A stretch of 64,000 nucleotides of DNA from Acanthaster planci (Eukaryota; Echinodermata; Asteroidea; Valvatida; Acanthasteridae), in NCBI RefSeq assembly GCF_001949145.1, contig NW_019091397.1, positions 1,118,668 through 1,182,667 on the forward strand. Direction: 5' to 3'. Made by a program: the position numbers and the translations under genes. Below are positions 52,593 through 64,000 of the stretch, one piece after another. Position 1 is the first letter of the stretch. Each line of letters starts with the position of its first letter. A model generated the notes under the pieces. It did no database searches. It was not told the origin of the DNA and saw only the letters and a program-made list of their open reading frames with translations.

Positions 52593-52841
52593 AGCAAGGG
52601 TTACTGGAGCAAAGGCTACTGAACAAGGCTAAGGAGCACAGACTATACAAGCAAGGGCTACTGGAGCAAAGGCTACTGAACAAGGCTAAGGAGCACAGAC
52701 TATACAAGCAAGGGCTACTGGAGCAAAGGCTATTTAACAAGGCTAAGGAGCACAGACTATACACGCAAGGGCTACTGGAGCAAAGGCTACAGAACTACAT
52801 GTGCAAGCAGGCCAAGGAGCACAGCCCACAGAGCAAGGGTT
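52593..52841. repeat. Minisatellite with 57 bp period
   Basis: About four copies of a 57 bp unit; the word GAGCACAGAC recurs at 52634, 52691 and 52748, exactly 57 apart. Each unit is itself built from four diverged 13-15 bp blocks of the type AAGGCTACTGGAGC. Because 57 is a multiple of three, long frames stay open on both strands; they look like a by-product, not a gene. Confidence 0.9.
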
Positions 52842-54549
52842 AACAATCCACAATTTAGACATCAAACTGAAAACACTTTCTTACAATCACCCCATTTCCA
52901 CTCACACTTCTCTGAGTGTACTGCATTTCTTAACAAATCCCCAAATCCAAGCAGATTACCGTGTTTAATGAAATGGACATAATATATATACAATGCATTG
53001 GAGTACAAAGTAGAAATGTAGTACTTTTGGAGCCTATTACTAACTACTCATTTTACTTACCATAAATTGTAATATTGAAAAAAAATTCAGGTCCAATACA
53101 GTTTCTTCAGACAATATTACATGTTCATTTACATTATGCTGCTTAACTCCAATGAAATTTGTTGTTCTTATCATCAACAAATAAGGAAATTTATGCATGA
53201 AAATGTTTAAAGGTCAGAAGAACTCAGGTTAAGATACTGAAAATCCTATAATGCAAATAACATCTTCCGTTTAACAAGCACACAAGGTTCGGCTATTTGA
53301 AATACAAGGAAAAAAATGGATATAAGCCCTGACATGGAAAAACCGTCTTCTTAAACGTCTGATGCATACACACACTTTGGCTATAATTTTGATTATAACG
53401 AAACATCTTAATTAACACTGCAATAAAACCTCTTACATAATGTATATAAAGAAATCACTTGACAAGAGTTGGCTGCTTACAAGCAGACACATGTACGAGT
53501 GTATTGCCCAGGTCATCAAATCACATACATTAATAAAGCTAAATATCCTGTACTTTTTTTCCTGCACGGATTACATGAAAGTCCTAGCACTATTTTATAG
53601 TTATCTACCATATAGCCACATGCATTTACTCAGTGAGTATTGATAGCATATTTGGAAATCTTAACTTTTAAACACATTACTGAAAGTTGCCTACGCTTCC
53701 TGCTTTTCACTTTTCGCATTTGGAGTGCTTGTTTCAAATACATGTACATGACACTCAATATCAATTGACATAGCAGACACGATGTAGCTTACAGCCTGGA
53801 AGCCATTACATATATTCTAAACACGCTGCTGTACATGTCGACATACATGTATTCTTAACTTTTTATTTGCATTCACTAAAACATTTGTGAAGGTGCATGT
53901 ACTTACATGTACATGGGTATGTGTACTGCTTCACATCCTGTTTTAGCCATATTCTAATGCCAAGAGGTTTTTACCAAGCATGCATTTATTGTACTTGTGT
54001 TTTGTTATATTTTTATTTACACTGGACAGAGTTTCCTGAATCAAGGACTTAGCAGACTGAAAAATTGAAATCAAGACAGAATAGAGAATCCACTGGAGCG
54101 TTTGCCATCCAGGACTCTCCTTCAGGATCTACAGAATGATCTGAAGTGCAATCTGGCATTTGTGCGTCAATGATCCCACAAAGGGAGGTCCAAGCTGTAC
54201 GGGGATTTACATGTCAGTGGTTTTTCTAGTGAGGAAATGAACATTACATTGTATGTAATGCAGCATGGACCACAGAGTACACGTGTATATGTGGTTTGAC
54301 TCATTTGGTTTCGTTTCGCATCATACATGTATTCACACGCAAAAATGCAATCAGAATTCCTTTGCTTTCGAATGTGATCAGTGAGGTTTGCTGTTTAGAG
54401 AACCTTTTGAAAACAAATGTGGGCAGCACCACATGTACTGTACATGCTTTGCAAAGTACATGTACATAAACATGTACACCAAGCTTTTCCATGACATACA
54501 TGTATTCTTGTACTTGTGTTACATGTACACACTCGGCTTGACTGTGGGT

Positions 54550-57500
54550 CTAAGAGTGCATGTCTAGTGCAAAGCGGCGTTTAGATGGAGGGACCAGGTG
54601 TCTAGGCAGGGCCTCTGGGATATCATGCCCATCCAGCTTGATGCTAATAAGATGCTGGGCCAGTGCAAACTCCTCAGAATCCAGCATGCCATCACGGTCT
54701 ACATCAGAAAGCTTCCATATGCGGCCCAGGACTGTATTGGGCAGCTTGGACTTCACCATCTGCTCTTTGGCCTTCGTGCCAGAGAGCTTCCCGTCCGTTG
54801 GACCGAGTGAATCAAAGAGCCTGTCGTATATGTCCTTCTTCTCGGACACCACCCACTCATTCAGCTCCCCTTTGCCATAATCAGCCCCCTCGCCAGACCC
54901 TGCCCCAAACGGGGTCTCATTGCCAACAAATGCTCCCCCGCGTATCGGGCCCATGCCATCACTGGGCTTCTGAGCTTCCTCCTGGGGCACCATCTGCATG
55001 AGACGTGTCATGTCGCCCTGCAGCATCTGGTCCAGCTTCTCGATCATCTTGGGCTTGAGCTGGTGGAACTTGGTAAAGTCCATGTCAGCCAGGACTTCCT
55101 TCATGCGCTTCATGGGAGGGAAGTCACCTGCAGATATATTGTAGGACCGCTCGATCTCTTTGTAGACATCTGCCAGGTTGTTGATCAGTTGCTGTTTCTT
55201 GGATTCCTTGCCAAACATGGAGGGCATATCACGACGCAGAGTGCTGATGATATAAGCATGCACCTGTTCATGAAGAAATCACACCAAAGACTTCAGACAA
55301 ATGCGGATAAATATTAACAAGCACACGTGAAACTACATCAACTCAGTATATGCAGATTTGTTGATACATGTACTGAACTGATCAAAATATCTGAGATTCC
55401 TAACCGGCTCAGGAGAATAATGCTGATAATGCCTGAGCCCCAGGTCAGGCCTTAGTTGCATCCATTCTCCTAAGCCGGTCTTAAATCCACATTAAGACTG
55501 ACTAAGCACTAACATGTACTTATTCCATTTGTTAATGGCAACCAAAAGTTCAATTAATCAAATGACAACATGCTCTTATGCAAGTAGCCTATCTACCGGT
55601 ATGTGTACACGTGTAGATGTTCAGCGTGAAGTCTGTCCCTTTTTCCTAGTCCCCACAGTCAGCATAATCACATTGTGCAAAAGTGCAGATCAACATGCAG
55701 CAAAAAAAAATGAAAAAAGCCATGGACCTCTTGGTACAAAATTTGAGAAAGAATTCCACATACATGTACATTTATGGATCTGCTTGACACTCTGTGTCCA
55801 AACCTCATGAGACTAGTCTAAAAACATATTTTCTAATATTAATGTTTTTACAGCTGAATTTGACTGTTAACATGGTTAAGGACATGTTATTGCTTTAATA
55901 TGGCTATTACTGTTGGTCACTGCAGGGAAAAATTACTGGCATCCAACGGTGATACATATACAGGAAAATCTGCTGAGAGAAGCAATCAACACATGATACA
56001 TGTAAGAATTTAAAGAATATTGACATTATCCGAAAATCAACAGAATGAAACATTTCTGCAGGTTTCCAAAAGTTTGAACGATCAAAGATTTAATCAGTAC
56101 ATTCATGACAACATTACTCCTTTTCCAAGGCAATAACTGGCAGTACTGACATGAGTTTGCCTCTGTACTGGCTTAACTGAACATGTGCAATGTGCAAATG
56201 TTCTGGGATGGGAAGAAATTCTACCATGAGAAATCTGTCTGGTCCCCTGCTTTTGACATTGTCATCGTAAGCTCAAATTTGAAAGATGGAATTCAGACTT
56301 GGTGCAGTTTCAGATATGTTTCCTTCAAAAAAAATATACTAAAAAATCCTCCACAGCCACAGAACACCAAGATAAAAGCGAAACTTCCTAGATTTGAGCT
56401 TATATTGATTTGAAANNNNNNNNNNNNNNNNNNNNNNNNNNNNNNNNNNNNNNNNNNNNNNNNNNNNNNNNNNNNNNNNNNNNNNNNNNNNNNNNNNNNN
56501 NNNNNNNNNNNNNNNNNNNNNNNNNGCAGTGTCTGACTTGCTGCACCGATTGTTAGACTATGCTTGATTTTGTCAGGTTTGGTACTGTTCAGTGCAAGTC
56601 ATCCTATACTGCATAGACCCATCCATACCATATCACTCAAACTCCAACGGGCTCATTCTGTTCGAGTTTATCAGGTTTGGTACACTAACCTGCATGTTCA
56701 AGTACATAGACAAGTATATGAACCTGTTGGACTTTGTGAGGTTCAGTATGCTTTCTAGTGAAGGAGCCTAGGGGGTTAGGGTTAAAGAAAATGCTAGGTA
56801 ATGAAAACCTCACTACTGACTGCTCTGGAGATTAAAACGGCCATCTCCAATGGTTAACAGGTGCATGTGCTCAACAACTAAGCTACCGGGTATCTGCCTA
56901 AAGAGGGAAGTTAGTAATTTTGCCAGTATACATGTACATGTATAAGCCCTATTATTAGTTATTATTAGTTATTTCTGGTAATGACACCAAAGATTCCTCA
57001 ACAGCACCCTTGGCTCTGTACACATAGCGCACAAGCCTGAAGAGACCTGTGGAAAGGAGACAGTGAGGAGCAGTTACGGTTTTAGAGGTGGGAGGAAAAC
57101 CCCAGAGGAATATTCTGGGTAAAACCCACGGAATCAGATAAGGACTGAAAATCCAAACCACGAGTGGGCCAAGCTGGGAATCGAACCAGAGGTGGAAGGT
57201 GAGGCAAAAACCACTATGCCAACCTGACTCTCCTAGTATCTGCCCTAGAAGTTCAATGCCAAGCAGGCTAGACTGATACTATATGTAACAGGACGTCGTA
57301 CAACCACAACAAAGTAAAATTTAGACTTTGATAAAGCGGTACCTTTGCCAGCCTGGCTCTCTTGATGAGATCATTCAGCTTACGCAGGGCAGCATTTCTT
57401 GGTAAGCTTTGGATGTCCCTGAACAAGTCCAACTCCTCAGCTTCAAACAGCTTCCTGTTCATGTCAAAGTGGAGTGGCTTGTCCCAAAAGGAGCCAATGT

Positions 57501-58257
57501 ACACACGGGAGACCTCCGGTGTGTTAATGACCTTGCCCAGAGACCACATGAGGGCTCCATACACCCTCATCAACTGCTGGTGGTCTACCATGTCCGACTT
57601 ATTCAGGACGATGCGGATTTTGTCATCATTGCCTCTTAGGGCCTCGATACACCGGCGAAACTCATCAGAGATGTCCAGCTTGTGGGCATCAAAGAGCAGG
57701 ATGATTCGGTCGGCACGCTCTGCAAACCACTCCAGGACGCCCACAAAGTTGTACCCACGGTCTACTCGTTGTTTCTCTCCCGAGAGAATACCCGGGGTGT
57801 CAATGATTGTGATACTATCAAGAACTGGGCTCGGTGTGAGTGAGCACTGGAAACGATTCAAGAAGGCGTTGCCAAATTTACCAAGTGCTCTGTACTGGCG
57901 TTTGGGATCGACCACCAGAGCGTTTCCAGGGATAACGGAGTCTGAGTCCCCACTTTCAATGGCCATAAATCTGTCGGTGGTAGGCTCAGGACCCACGCGC
58001 ATTCCAGGGAACTCTTTCTCAAGTAAATACCTGATGAATGTCGTCTTCCCGGTCGAGTACTGGCCTACAAGGAGGATCAGCGGTTTGGCCAGGAAGTCGG
58101 CCTCATCCATGGGCGGTGAGTGGAAGTCATGGAATTTATAGTGTTCCTCCAACGGACAGATGGTCGACTTGTACAACTCCTGCAAACCCTCTACCACCGA
58201 CTTATAGGTGTGGGGCTGCTTTCGACGGTTTTCGTCCTTATTCAGCCAAGAAAACAT
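54550..58257 (-). CDS. EHD: EH domain-containing protein (EHD1-4 family)
   Basis: Two exons, 58257-57343 and 55263-54550, join in phase 0 (LAK|VHAY) to give 542 aa, within the usual 534-543 range. EHD proteins are dynamin-like ATPases that oligomerise on tubular membranes and drive endocytic recycling. The P-loop GQYSTGKT (65-72), switch TTDR (93-96), DTPG (153-156) and NKSD (219-222) are all intact. A helical stalk follows, then a C-terminal EH domain (about 440-535) with an EF-hand loop DVDRDGMLDSEE (492-503) and the RIWKLSD motif that binds NPF peptides. A TPF tripeptide (422-424) lies in the linker where mammalian EHD2 carries GPF. The start has A at -3. Invertebrates often have one EHD, so I do not choose among EHD1-4. 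The 2.08 kb intron contains a SINE and an assembly gap. No relation to the WAP cluster is apparent. Confidence 0.97.
56416..56525. other. Assembly gap (110 N)
   Basis: A run of N within the EHD intron; both coding exons are outside it. Confidence 0.99.
56951..57236 (-). mobile_element. tRNA-derived SINE in the EHD intron
   Basis: On the minus strand an A box (TTGGCATAGTGG, 57222-57211) and a B box (GGTTCGATTCC, 57187-57177) mark a tRNA-derived head. A body with GTGGGTTTTACCC and GGGGTTTTCCTCCCACCTC follows, similar in style to conserved central parts of invertebrate SINEs, and a simple AACTAATAAT tail ends it. Same orientation as EHD. Confidence 0.75.
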
Positions 58258-61200
58258 TTTGAAGTTGGGCTATATCGCATTAACAGTAATGCGACTTCAC
58301 GCAGCGTTCTATTACCAGAAAGTACACACGTCCACGCCTTCCAGATCCTCCGCGTAACGCACAATGGTCAATGTAATGTGTATGTGAAGAACTTCGTGTA
58401 CGTGTGACATTGACACGCTATCGCTAGTGCTAAAGGAGACTGGTAGACGGCTTCGTCCAGATTCTACAAACGAACCTCAGCACAGGGACAGGTCGGGTGC
58501 TAGATTCAAGGATGACATCATTGTCAGCAAAACGCATGCGCTCCACATGTTGGCTGAGGGCGTTCTACCGGCACAAAAGAAGCTCGGAAAAACTATTCGG
58601 AATAATCTTAACACAAAACTTAATCGCAGAAAAATTGTCAGCACGTGATGAGTCATGTTCTCAGAATTTTGCGGCACGGTAAAAAGAACATTGAGAACAT
58701 AGACCTCCCTCTCTGTCCGAACGTCGACAAGGTTCACTTTTCAAACACACTACATCTTTTCAAACAGCGCAGTTCAACTCGGTTCTCAAACACTTTGAAT
58801 TGTTCAACTTTAGTTTAACACAACGTATTTCAACCTTAACATAGTGCCAGCTGTCAGCACGTACGTGAACGAAGTGAGAACTTCCAAGTGGGTCACGGTG
58901 AGCACGTTTACGCACAAGAATGACAAAACTAAGAAGCAAGACTTCCACAAACGGGTCACGACGGTTTGAAATTACAACGGTTTGGTGTTTATCTGTCAGT
59001 TAAGTTTACTGTAATAGGCCCACCCGACTTTGAAAAAATATTTTTAGAGCATCAAATGACATTATTTGAAACAATCCTTTTATTATTTTGTTTTTATTTG
59101 ATTGCATAAAGACAAGGTAGCTTCAGTTAGGTAACAGACATATTGACAGCCTCCGTGCCATGTTGTCAATTACATCTAGTCAGTGTTCTCAGTATTGTGT
59201 TGAATTATCTTTGGGCCGGGTTGCCCAAGCATGGAATCTCTCATCTGGCCTTTAATACTAGTCCCGGCCTTCGATATATGATACCAGTATACATGCGGCC
59301 GGCCTCTGGCTGAAGAGCAGGGATTCAACTGCATCAGAAGTTTTGCAAATACTACTTACCGTGGTGGAGGATTCAAGGATTTCATCGGACAGCCCGGGGG
59401 GGGGGGCAGATCGCAGAAATTGTTAGGTTTAAGAACAGCCCCTTTCAATCTACTTTCATGAGGCCATTTCGCTGGGCTGTATCCAGTTTCAGTGAGGTGC
59501 CGAGTTCGCAGGTGCCGAGTTGGCAAGATGTCGAAGTGACCGATTACCTGTCCATAGAGTTTCTTCAAGAAATTGGATGAACGTCAAACTCACAGAAATA
59601 CATGTTTTACAATAACTGCAAGTAAGGGAAAAGAAAAGAGTATGCATGTAAACCCTTTTACTTTTTGGCCAAGGGTGTGCCTGAAAAGTATTGGTCTGAA
59701 ATAATTATATTTCATCAATCGGCAAGCGCTCTCTTGCTAAATGTCATATTATACGAATAATATTGGTTATAAAAAGGAAATGCCGCACTTTTGCCGAACT
59801 ATATTATGGCGCCTTATACTCAGCATCTTTATTTTGTGGGTTCCTAATTATTTTGTGGGTGTTATTTTGGCGTGTCAAATTACTTCACAAACTGAAATAA
59901 AGGAACTATTTGGTATCTTACTGTTTCCCAGTGGCAGAGGAAAACAAATTATGATTTTGTCAGTAGATTTTGTTCCTTTATTTCTTGCGTTGGTGACAAC
60001 AATGAAAAGAAAAGCTGGAAACAAGGGCTATCAAGATGGTGACACTGTTTTACCCAAGAGCGTTTTCACGGTGAGCTTACTGTAACAAAAAATCTTTCCC
60101 AGTGTTATACATTTTAAAAATGGAAATGTATCATGAAAGCTTTCGCCACTGTCTATGTTCAAGCTCCAACCTCGGTGGAACGCAATCTTGACAGTTGTGT
60201 TCACGTAAAATATTGTTAGCGCCCTCTGTTGCATTTCCCGTGTTGTCTTCCTCGCCAAGCTTTGTACCTTGGGCGTGTTTTTGTGAGCTCTAACCAGAAA
60301 CATTTTTGTAACCTCAAAGCAATAACTATAAAAACAATATTCAAGGCGGCCCACATAACGGACAACCAGAAATGTCACATCATCTGACAGAACCAAATTG
60401 CAAGGAAGCAGATGATCTTGGTGATGAACGTCACGCACCCCCCATTCGGCATATTTCTTACCAATGCTGCTCGCTCTGTTCACATTCTAGAAGAGAATAC
60501 CTCTTTTTGACTTAGTGCATACCCAAAATGGAATATATATTGATTTGAGAGGTGACAGAACTTGATTTGATCCGTCATAATCCACCTGTTTTAACAACCG
60601 CGGTTTTTTGTTTGTTTTTTGCTTTCAAAGTATAACAGAAATCAAATTCAACGTCTTCAAAGATTCAGTTCGGCATTTTTGCTTTTCCGTGTAACCAGGA
60701 AACTAACCAGACGTTTTTAGGTTCAACTTTCCGCTGTTTTGCGTTTCTGCCACTTAAAAATCAGGTGTAACTTTTCTTTCCTTACCGGTGGATGGAAGGT
60801 TGACATGTACCTGTCGTTGCATTGGGGTAGAAGAAAAACAGATATCATTATCCAGGTTATCCTTTTCTGGTTATCTGCTATTGAGAAGCAAACTTTACTT
60901 CAAATGGCCCAAAATTCCCAACCGTCTTCTCTCCGAGAAGCAGAAAGGCCGATTTTGCCGCAACCGATATTTAATCCCTCTGCTTTTCGACTTCCGAAAT
61001 AGGATATTGTATAAATGAACATTATTATATAAACCTCTTTCACACTGCGGAGTCAAAGAAAAATCACATTCGATGTGTATTTCCTCAACACGCACACATG
61101 ACCCACTACATATGCTTTGAAAGAAGGCTGCTTTTTAAAATCTAGTAGTTTGTTACAAGCGGTTCGATAGATGTGTGAATTTATATTTAACACTACGGAT

Positions 61201-64000
61201 TATGTACTTCTTTCGTACCGACAGCCCATCATCCACACGAGATACGACTTTGACGCAGCATGAAAGGATACAGTGTCCATTACTTTTTCACCAAAGACTC
61301 ACTTGGAGACGAATCACATCCACACAAAAACAAAAGCTGCTCCATTTAACCAATCATTTCTATTTTATTGCTGATTAATTTACTGAGTAACGTATATTGC
61401 TAAATCAATGCAATGGCGCTATTTCTTCACTAGACAGACCAATTTCGTAAGTAATATGCCTGTGTACCATGCCCTGGGCCTGTTTGTTAATGTTTCGCAC
61501 GGATCATATCTTTATCAGCAATCCGTTGCTGGTTCACTGCAGGGAGCGAACCGGTACCATCGCTGGGATCACTCATTGATGGGATCCATATCCATAAGAA
61601 CGAACAGGCCCCATGAAACAACCATTGTGTGCCATCTCAGCACCATCAACCGATTATGACTAGGAAACTAACGGCGTGCAAAGAAAGGCACTGAATCTGT
61701 GCAAAAAAAAAGAAGAAATTAACAAGGTCTTCAAAAAGGACCCACGGTACAAAATAATGCTTATGGTTTATCAATGGGGGGGGACAAACAATTCACGTTG
61801 CTCGACGAGTGCCGAATCATGGTAACAGCCATTATGCTACTTGAACGTACTCCTTCCAATGGGGTTGATTCGATGGTCCGAGCCCAATTCAATGGAAATA
61901 CATGTACCGCATACTATAGAGCTCAGCTTCATTACTATCTGAGCAGTCATCGTTTTTCTTTTTCTTTTTTTTGTTTTGATAATTTCACTCTGACTTCAGG
62001 CATTCAGCGTGTATCTGTTATTCATTTTCCCCTCGTCTGTGTTAACTCTTACAAAAAGCAGTGGTTTCAAAGTAAGTCATTTCAAAGTAATGCACTTGGA
62101 TGCAGTTCACACTTTTCCCGACAGCATGCAATAAGTTAAGAGACCATTCCTTCCGTGTTATAAATAACATTTCTTGTCAAGTTCAAAACTGCTGTTAGCA
62201 ATTCATGCTATTCAAGCGTGTTACACATATTGGCTTGAAACCATTTTGTATATCATATTTTCTCCATTTCTTCATTGAAAACAGGTTATTCTTTTCTTCA
62301 TATTGACATTTAAAGGTACCTCTTTAAAATTACCACTGCATTGCAAGAACGAAAGAGAAAAACTCAAAACTTTTCTCCCCAAAAATCAAAAAGTTAAATC
62401 TGGAAAAAAATCATACAATTACTGAAACACATATAAAACCTGATTCTAATATTTACATCAAAGTAAATGACTCCATAGAGAGGTAAACTGATTGATGGCA
62501 AGCATGTTATGCTTGTGCCAAAAATCAAACTACCAATGCTCTATTCTTATAAAACAAATTTTTGTATTTCCAATATTCTTCCACACATGAAAAGTCCACA
62601 TCAATGGAAAATGCACCACACTCCACCCAAAATACGAAATGACACTCGTTTCCCTCTACAAAGAGTACAAAACAAAGATCGCCTCAAATGTGAATGCTGA
62701 AGGACAGAAAGGAGTTGACTATTTTGCAGGTGCTGTTTTACCAGTACATTCTAATGGCATGCATGGAGCCTTCAGAAATCGGTTGCACTGTGACTGTGCA
62801 ATACATACAGGTTTGACGTAGTAGGCCTACATTACATACAATGCATATGATTCATGTGGTGTAGCACCCACAAACAAGAAATTTAAGACCTGGTCGAAGA
62901 CAAGTGGTGACAGAGTAGGTTAAAAATTTCCATCCACCATGCATGTACAGGCCTCCTTACAAATGTAAAGATGCTAGCAGACATTTTTAAATGAGACACC
63001 TATCAGTTCTAGAATGGAAATGAAGCTTCGCTTTGCAACGTCTCAAGGCTATTTTTTAATATTTTGAAAAGAATTACAAAGTGAACCTGTGCCTTTATTC
63101 AGTGTGCGGAAAGTCAGGCATTGAGCTGAAAGACTGTGATACATGGGTTTCTGATTTTGGTCCATCTATCAAATCTTATGTCAACTGTCATCATGACAGG
63201 ATAATACACAACATGTGCACATGTTTGTGCAAAAAAAATATGTTTGAAACAAAAGTTAGTCCACTTAATGGTGCCTTCAAAAAGACTGTCAACATTACAA
63301 ATTTAATATAGTTTCGCTACGTAGATTAACATTTCAGCTGTCCCCAATACAAGAGTATAGTTTTATTGGCTCAGTTAGCACCCACACCACTTGGCAATGA
63401 GAGATGCTTCATTTTCCAGGACAGGGGTGGGGTCAGGTGCTGTGAAGGGGTGACATAACACAATGAACAATGAGGATCAATACCAGGCATGTACCCACAA
63501 AGATGACAATTTTCTACAGAGGGCATAGTTTGAGAAGGGCAGGCCTGCTGGTAGGGAAACATCTTTCACTTGGTGACACACAAATACAGAAATCCTAACT
63601 GGTATGTACACCAAAATATAAATGTGTCCACATGCATTAAACCTCACTCTTAAATACTGTTTTTTCATTGGCCCAAAACGATCAAATGCACCCCCCCCAG
63701 TTTACAGGATAAGGCAGGGAGCACCAAAAGCTCTGTTCAAAGACACCCCTGTGGCCCTTAAATTTCTCACAGAAACCCAAGTGACAAACATCAAGACAGA
63801 GATATAACGGATATGGCATGTTGAACACCTTCGGGTTGAGCGCAAGGCATCCCTTGGGTTTTCAAAATGTCATATCCCACACCAAAGCAGCCAATCAACT
63901 ATTTGTGACATTGAAAAGCCTGGCTTGGAGGGGTTCCATGTCACTTTCCTTTTATTTTTCCCTTTCTGCCTTGTTCTTTCACTATATGGGGTGCAGATGA
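58258..64000. other. Upstream flank of EHD, no gene recognised
   Basis: Contains the EHD promoter, for which I see no TATA box. Open frames of 114 and 150 codons occur (59741-60085 plus, 60031-60483 minus) but show no domain, and overlap each other. GGTGCCGAGTT occurs twice near 59500. Nothing else stands out. Confidence 0.45.

Larger units (their letters stand above)
43514..54549. other. Long stretch without a recognised gene
   Basis: It contains the undetermined 3' end of gene 2 and the 3' flank of the EHD gene, which converge. Many TACATGTA/GTACATGT runs occur, plus a piggyBac-type MITE (51909-52323) and a minisatellite (52593-52841). Open frames here are short and show no domain. Confidence 0.5.

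Noticed and set aside
52593-52841. CRISPR-like array
   Set aside because: The units are contiguous tandem repeats without unique spacers, and the genome is animal.
52571-52843. Repeat protein encoded by the minisatellite
   Set aside because: Open frames on both strands follow from the 57 bp period; no start context, splice sites or homology support a gene.
59741-60085. 114-codon frame with hydrophobic segments on the plus strand
   Set aside because: AT-rich DNA gives hydrophobic residues easily; no domain and no supporting neighbour.
60031-60483. 150-codon open frame on the minus strand
   Set aside because: No recognisable domain, no clear splice partner and a non-ATG first codon; an opposing 114-codon frame overlaps its end. 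Chance is the simplest explanation.

Overview
The window is a eukaryotic, animal nuclear scaffold. Genes are split by introns with GT/AG borders, three runs of N mark assembly gaps, and much of the space is short non-autonomous transposons and simple repeats. The abundance of TACATGTA/GTACATGT runs and of 'taggcctat' words, together with an EHD protein of animal type, suggests a marine invertebrate deuterostome. An echinoderm, perhaps a sea star, is my best guess; this is inference, not proof.

The main content is a cluster of related genes that I reconstructed exon by exon. Each encodes a signal peptide, one or more WAP (four-disulfide core) domains, a six-cysteine half-VWC module, one transmembrane helix and a short cytoplasmic tail. 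Intron phases are the same in all of them: 1 after the signal peptide, 1 after the WAP exon, 2 inside the CxxC of the VWC, 1 after the VWC, 0 after the transmembrane helix. Members in order: gene C (minus, 1572-9091, complete, 202 aa); gene A (minus, 13654-19866, complete apart from a possible exon in a gap, 302 aa); gene D (minus, 22353-22857, signal peptide plus one WAP, possibly an alternative 5' end of A); gene 1 (plus, 25618-30363, complete, 474 aa with seven WAPs in one exon); gene 2 (plus, 32741-43513 or beyond, two WAPs, last exon not settled). The minus-strand and plus-strand groups point away from each other across a 2.8 kb intergenic stretch. Gene order and shared exon structure indicate local duplication.

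About 0.2-0.3 kb upstream of the start codons of A and C lies the same composite promoter module: an inverted CCAAT box exactly 7 nt from a CRE-like octamer, twice for A and once for C. It led me to the first exon of C and suggests shared control.

From 43.5 to 54.5 kb I find no convincing gene. The stretch holds a 407 bp piggyBac-type MITE flanked by TTAA, a 57 bp-period minisatellite and many TACATGTA runs. A complete two-exon EHD (dynamin-like, EH-domain ATPase, 542 aa) gene lies on the minus strand at 54550-58257, with a tRNA-derived SINE in its intron. From 58.3 to 64 kb no gene is recognisable.

The WAP/VWC proteins are predicted cell-surface proteins, and their relatives suggest protease inhibition or innate defence, but no function is demonstrated here. 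EHD is a membrane-trafficking protein and its neighbourhood looks incidental.
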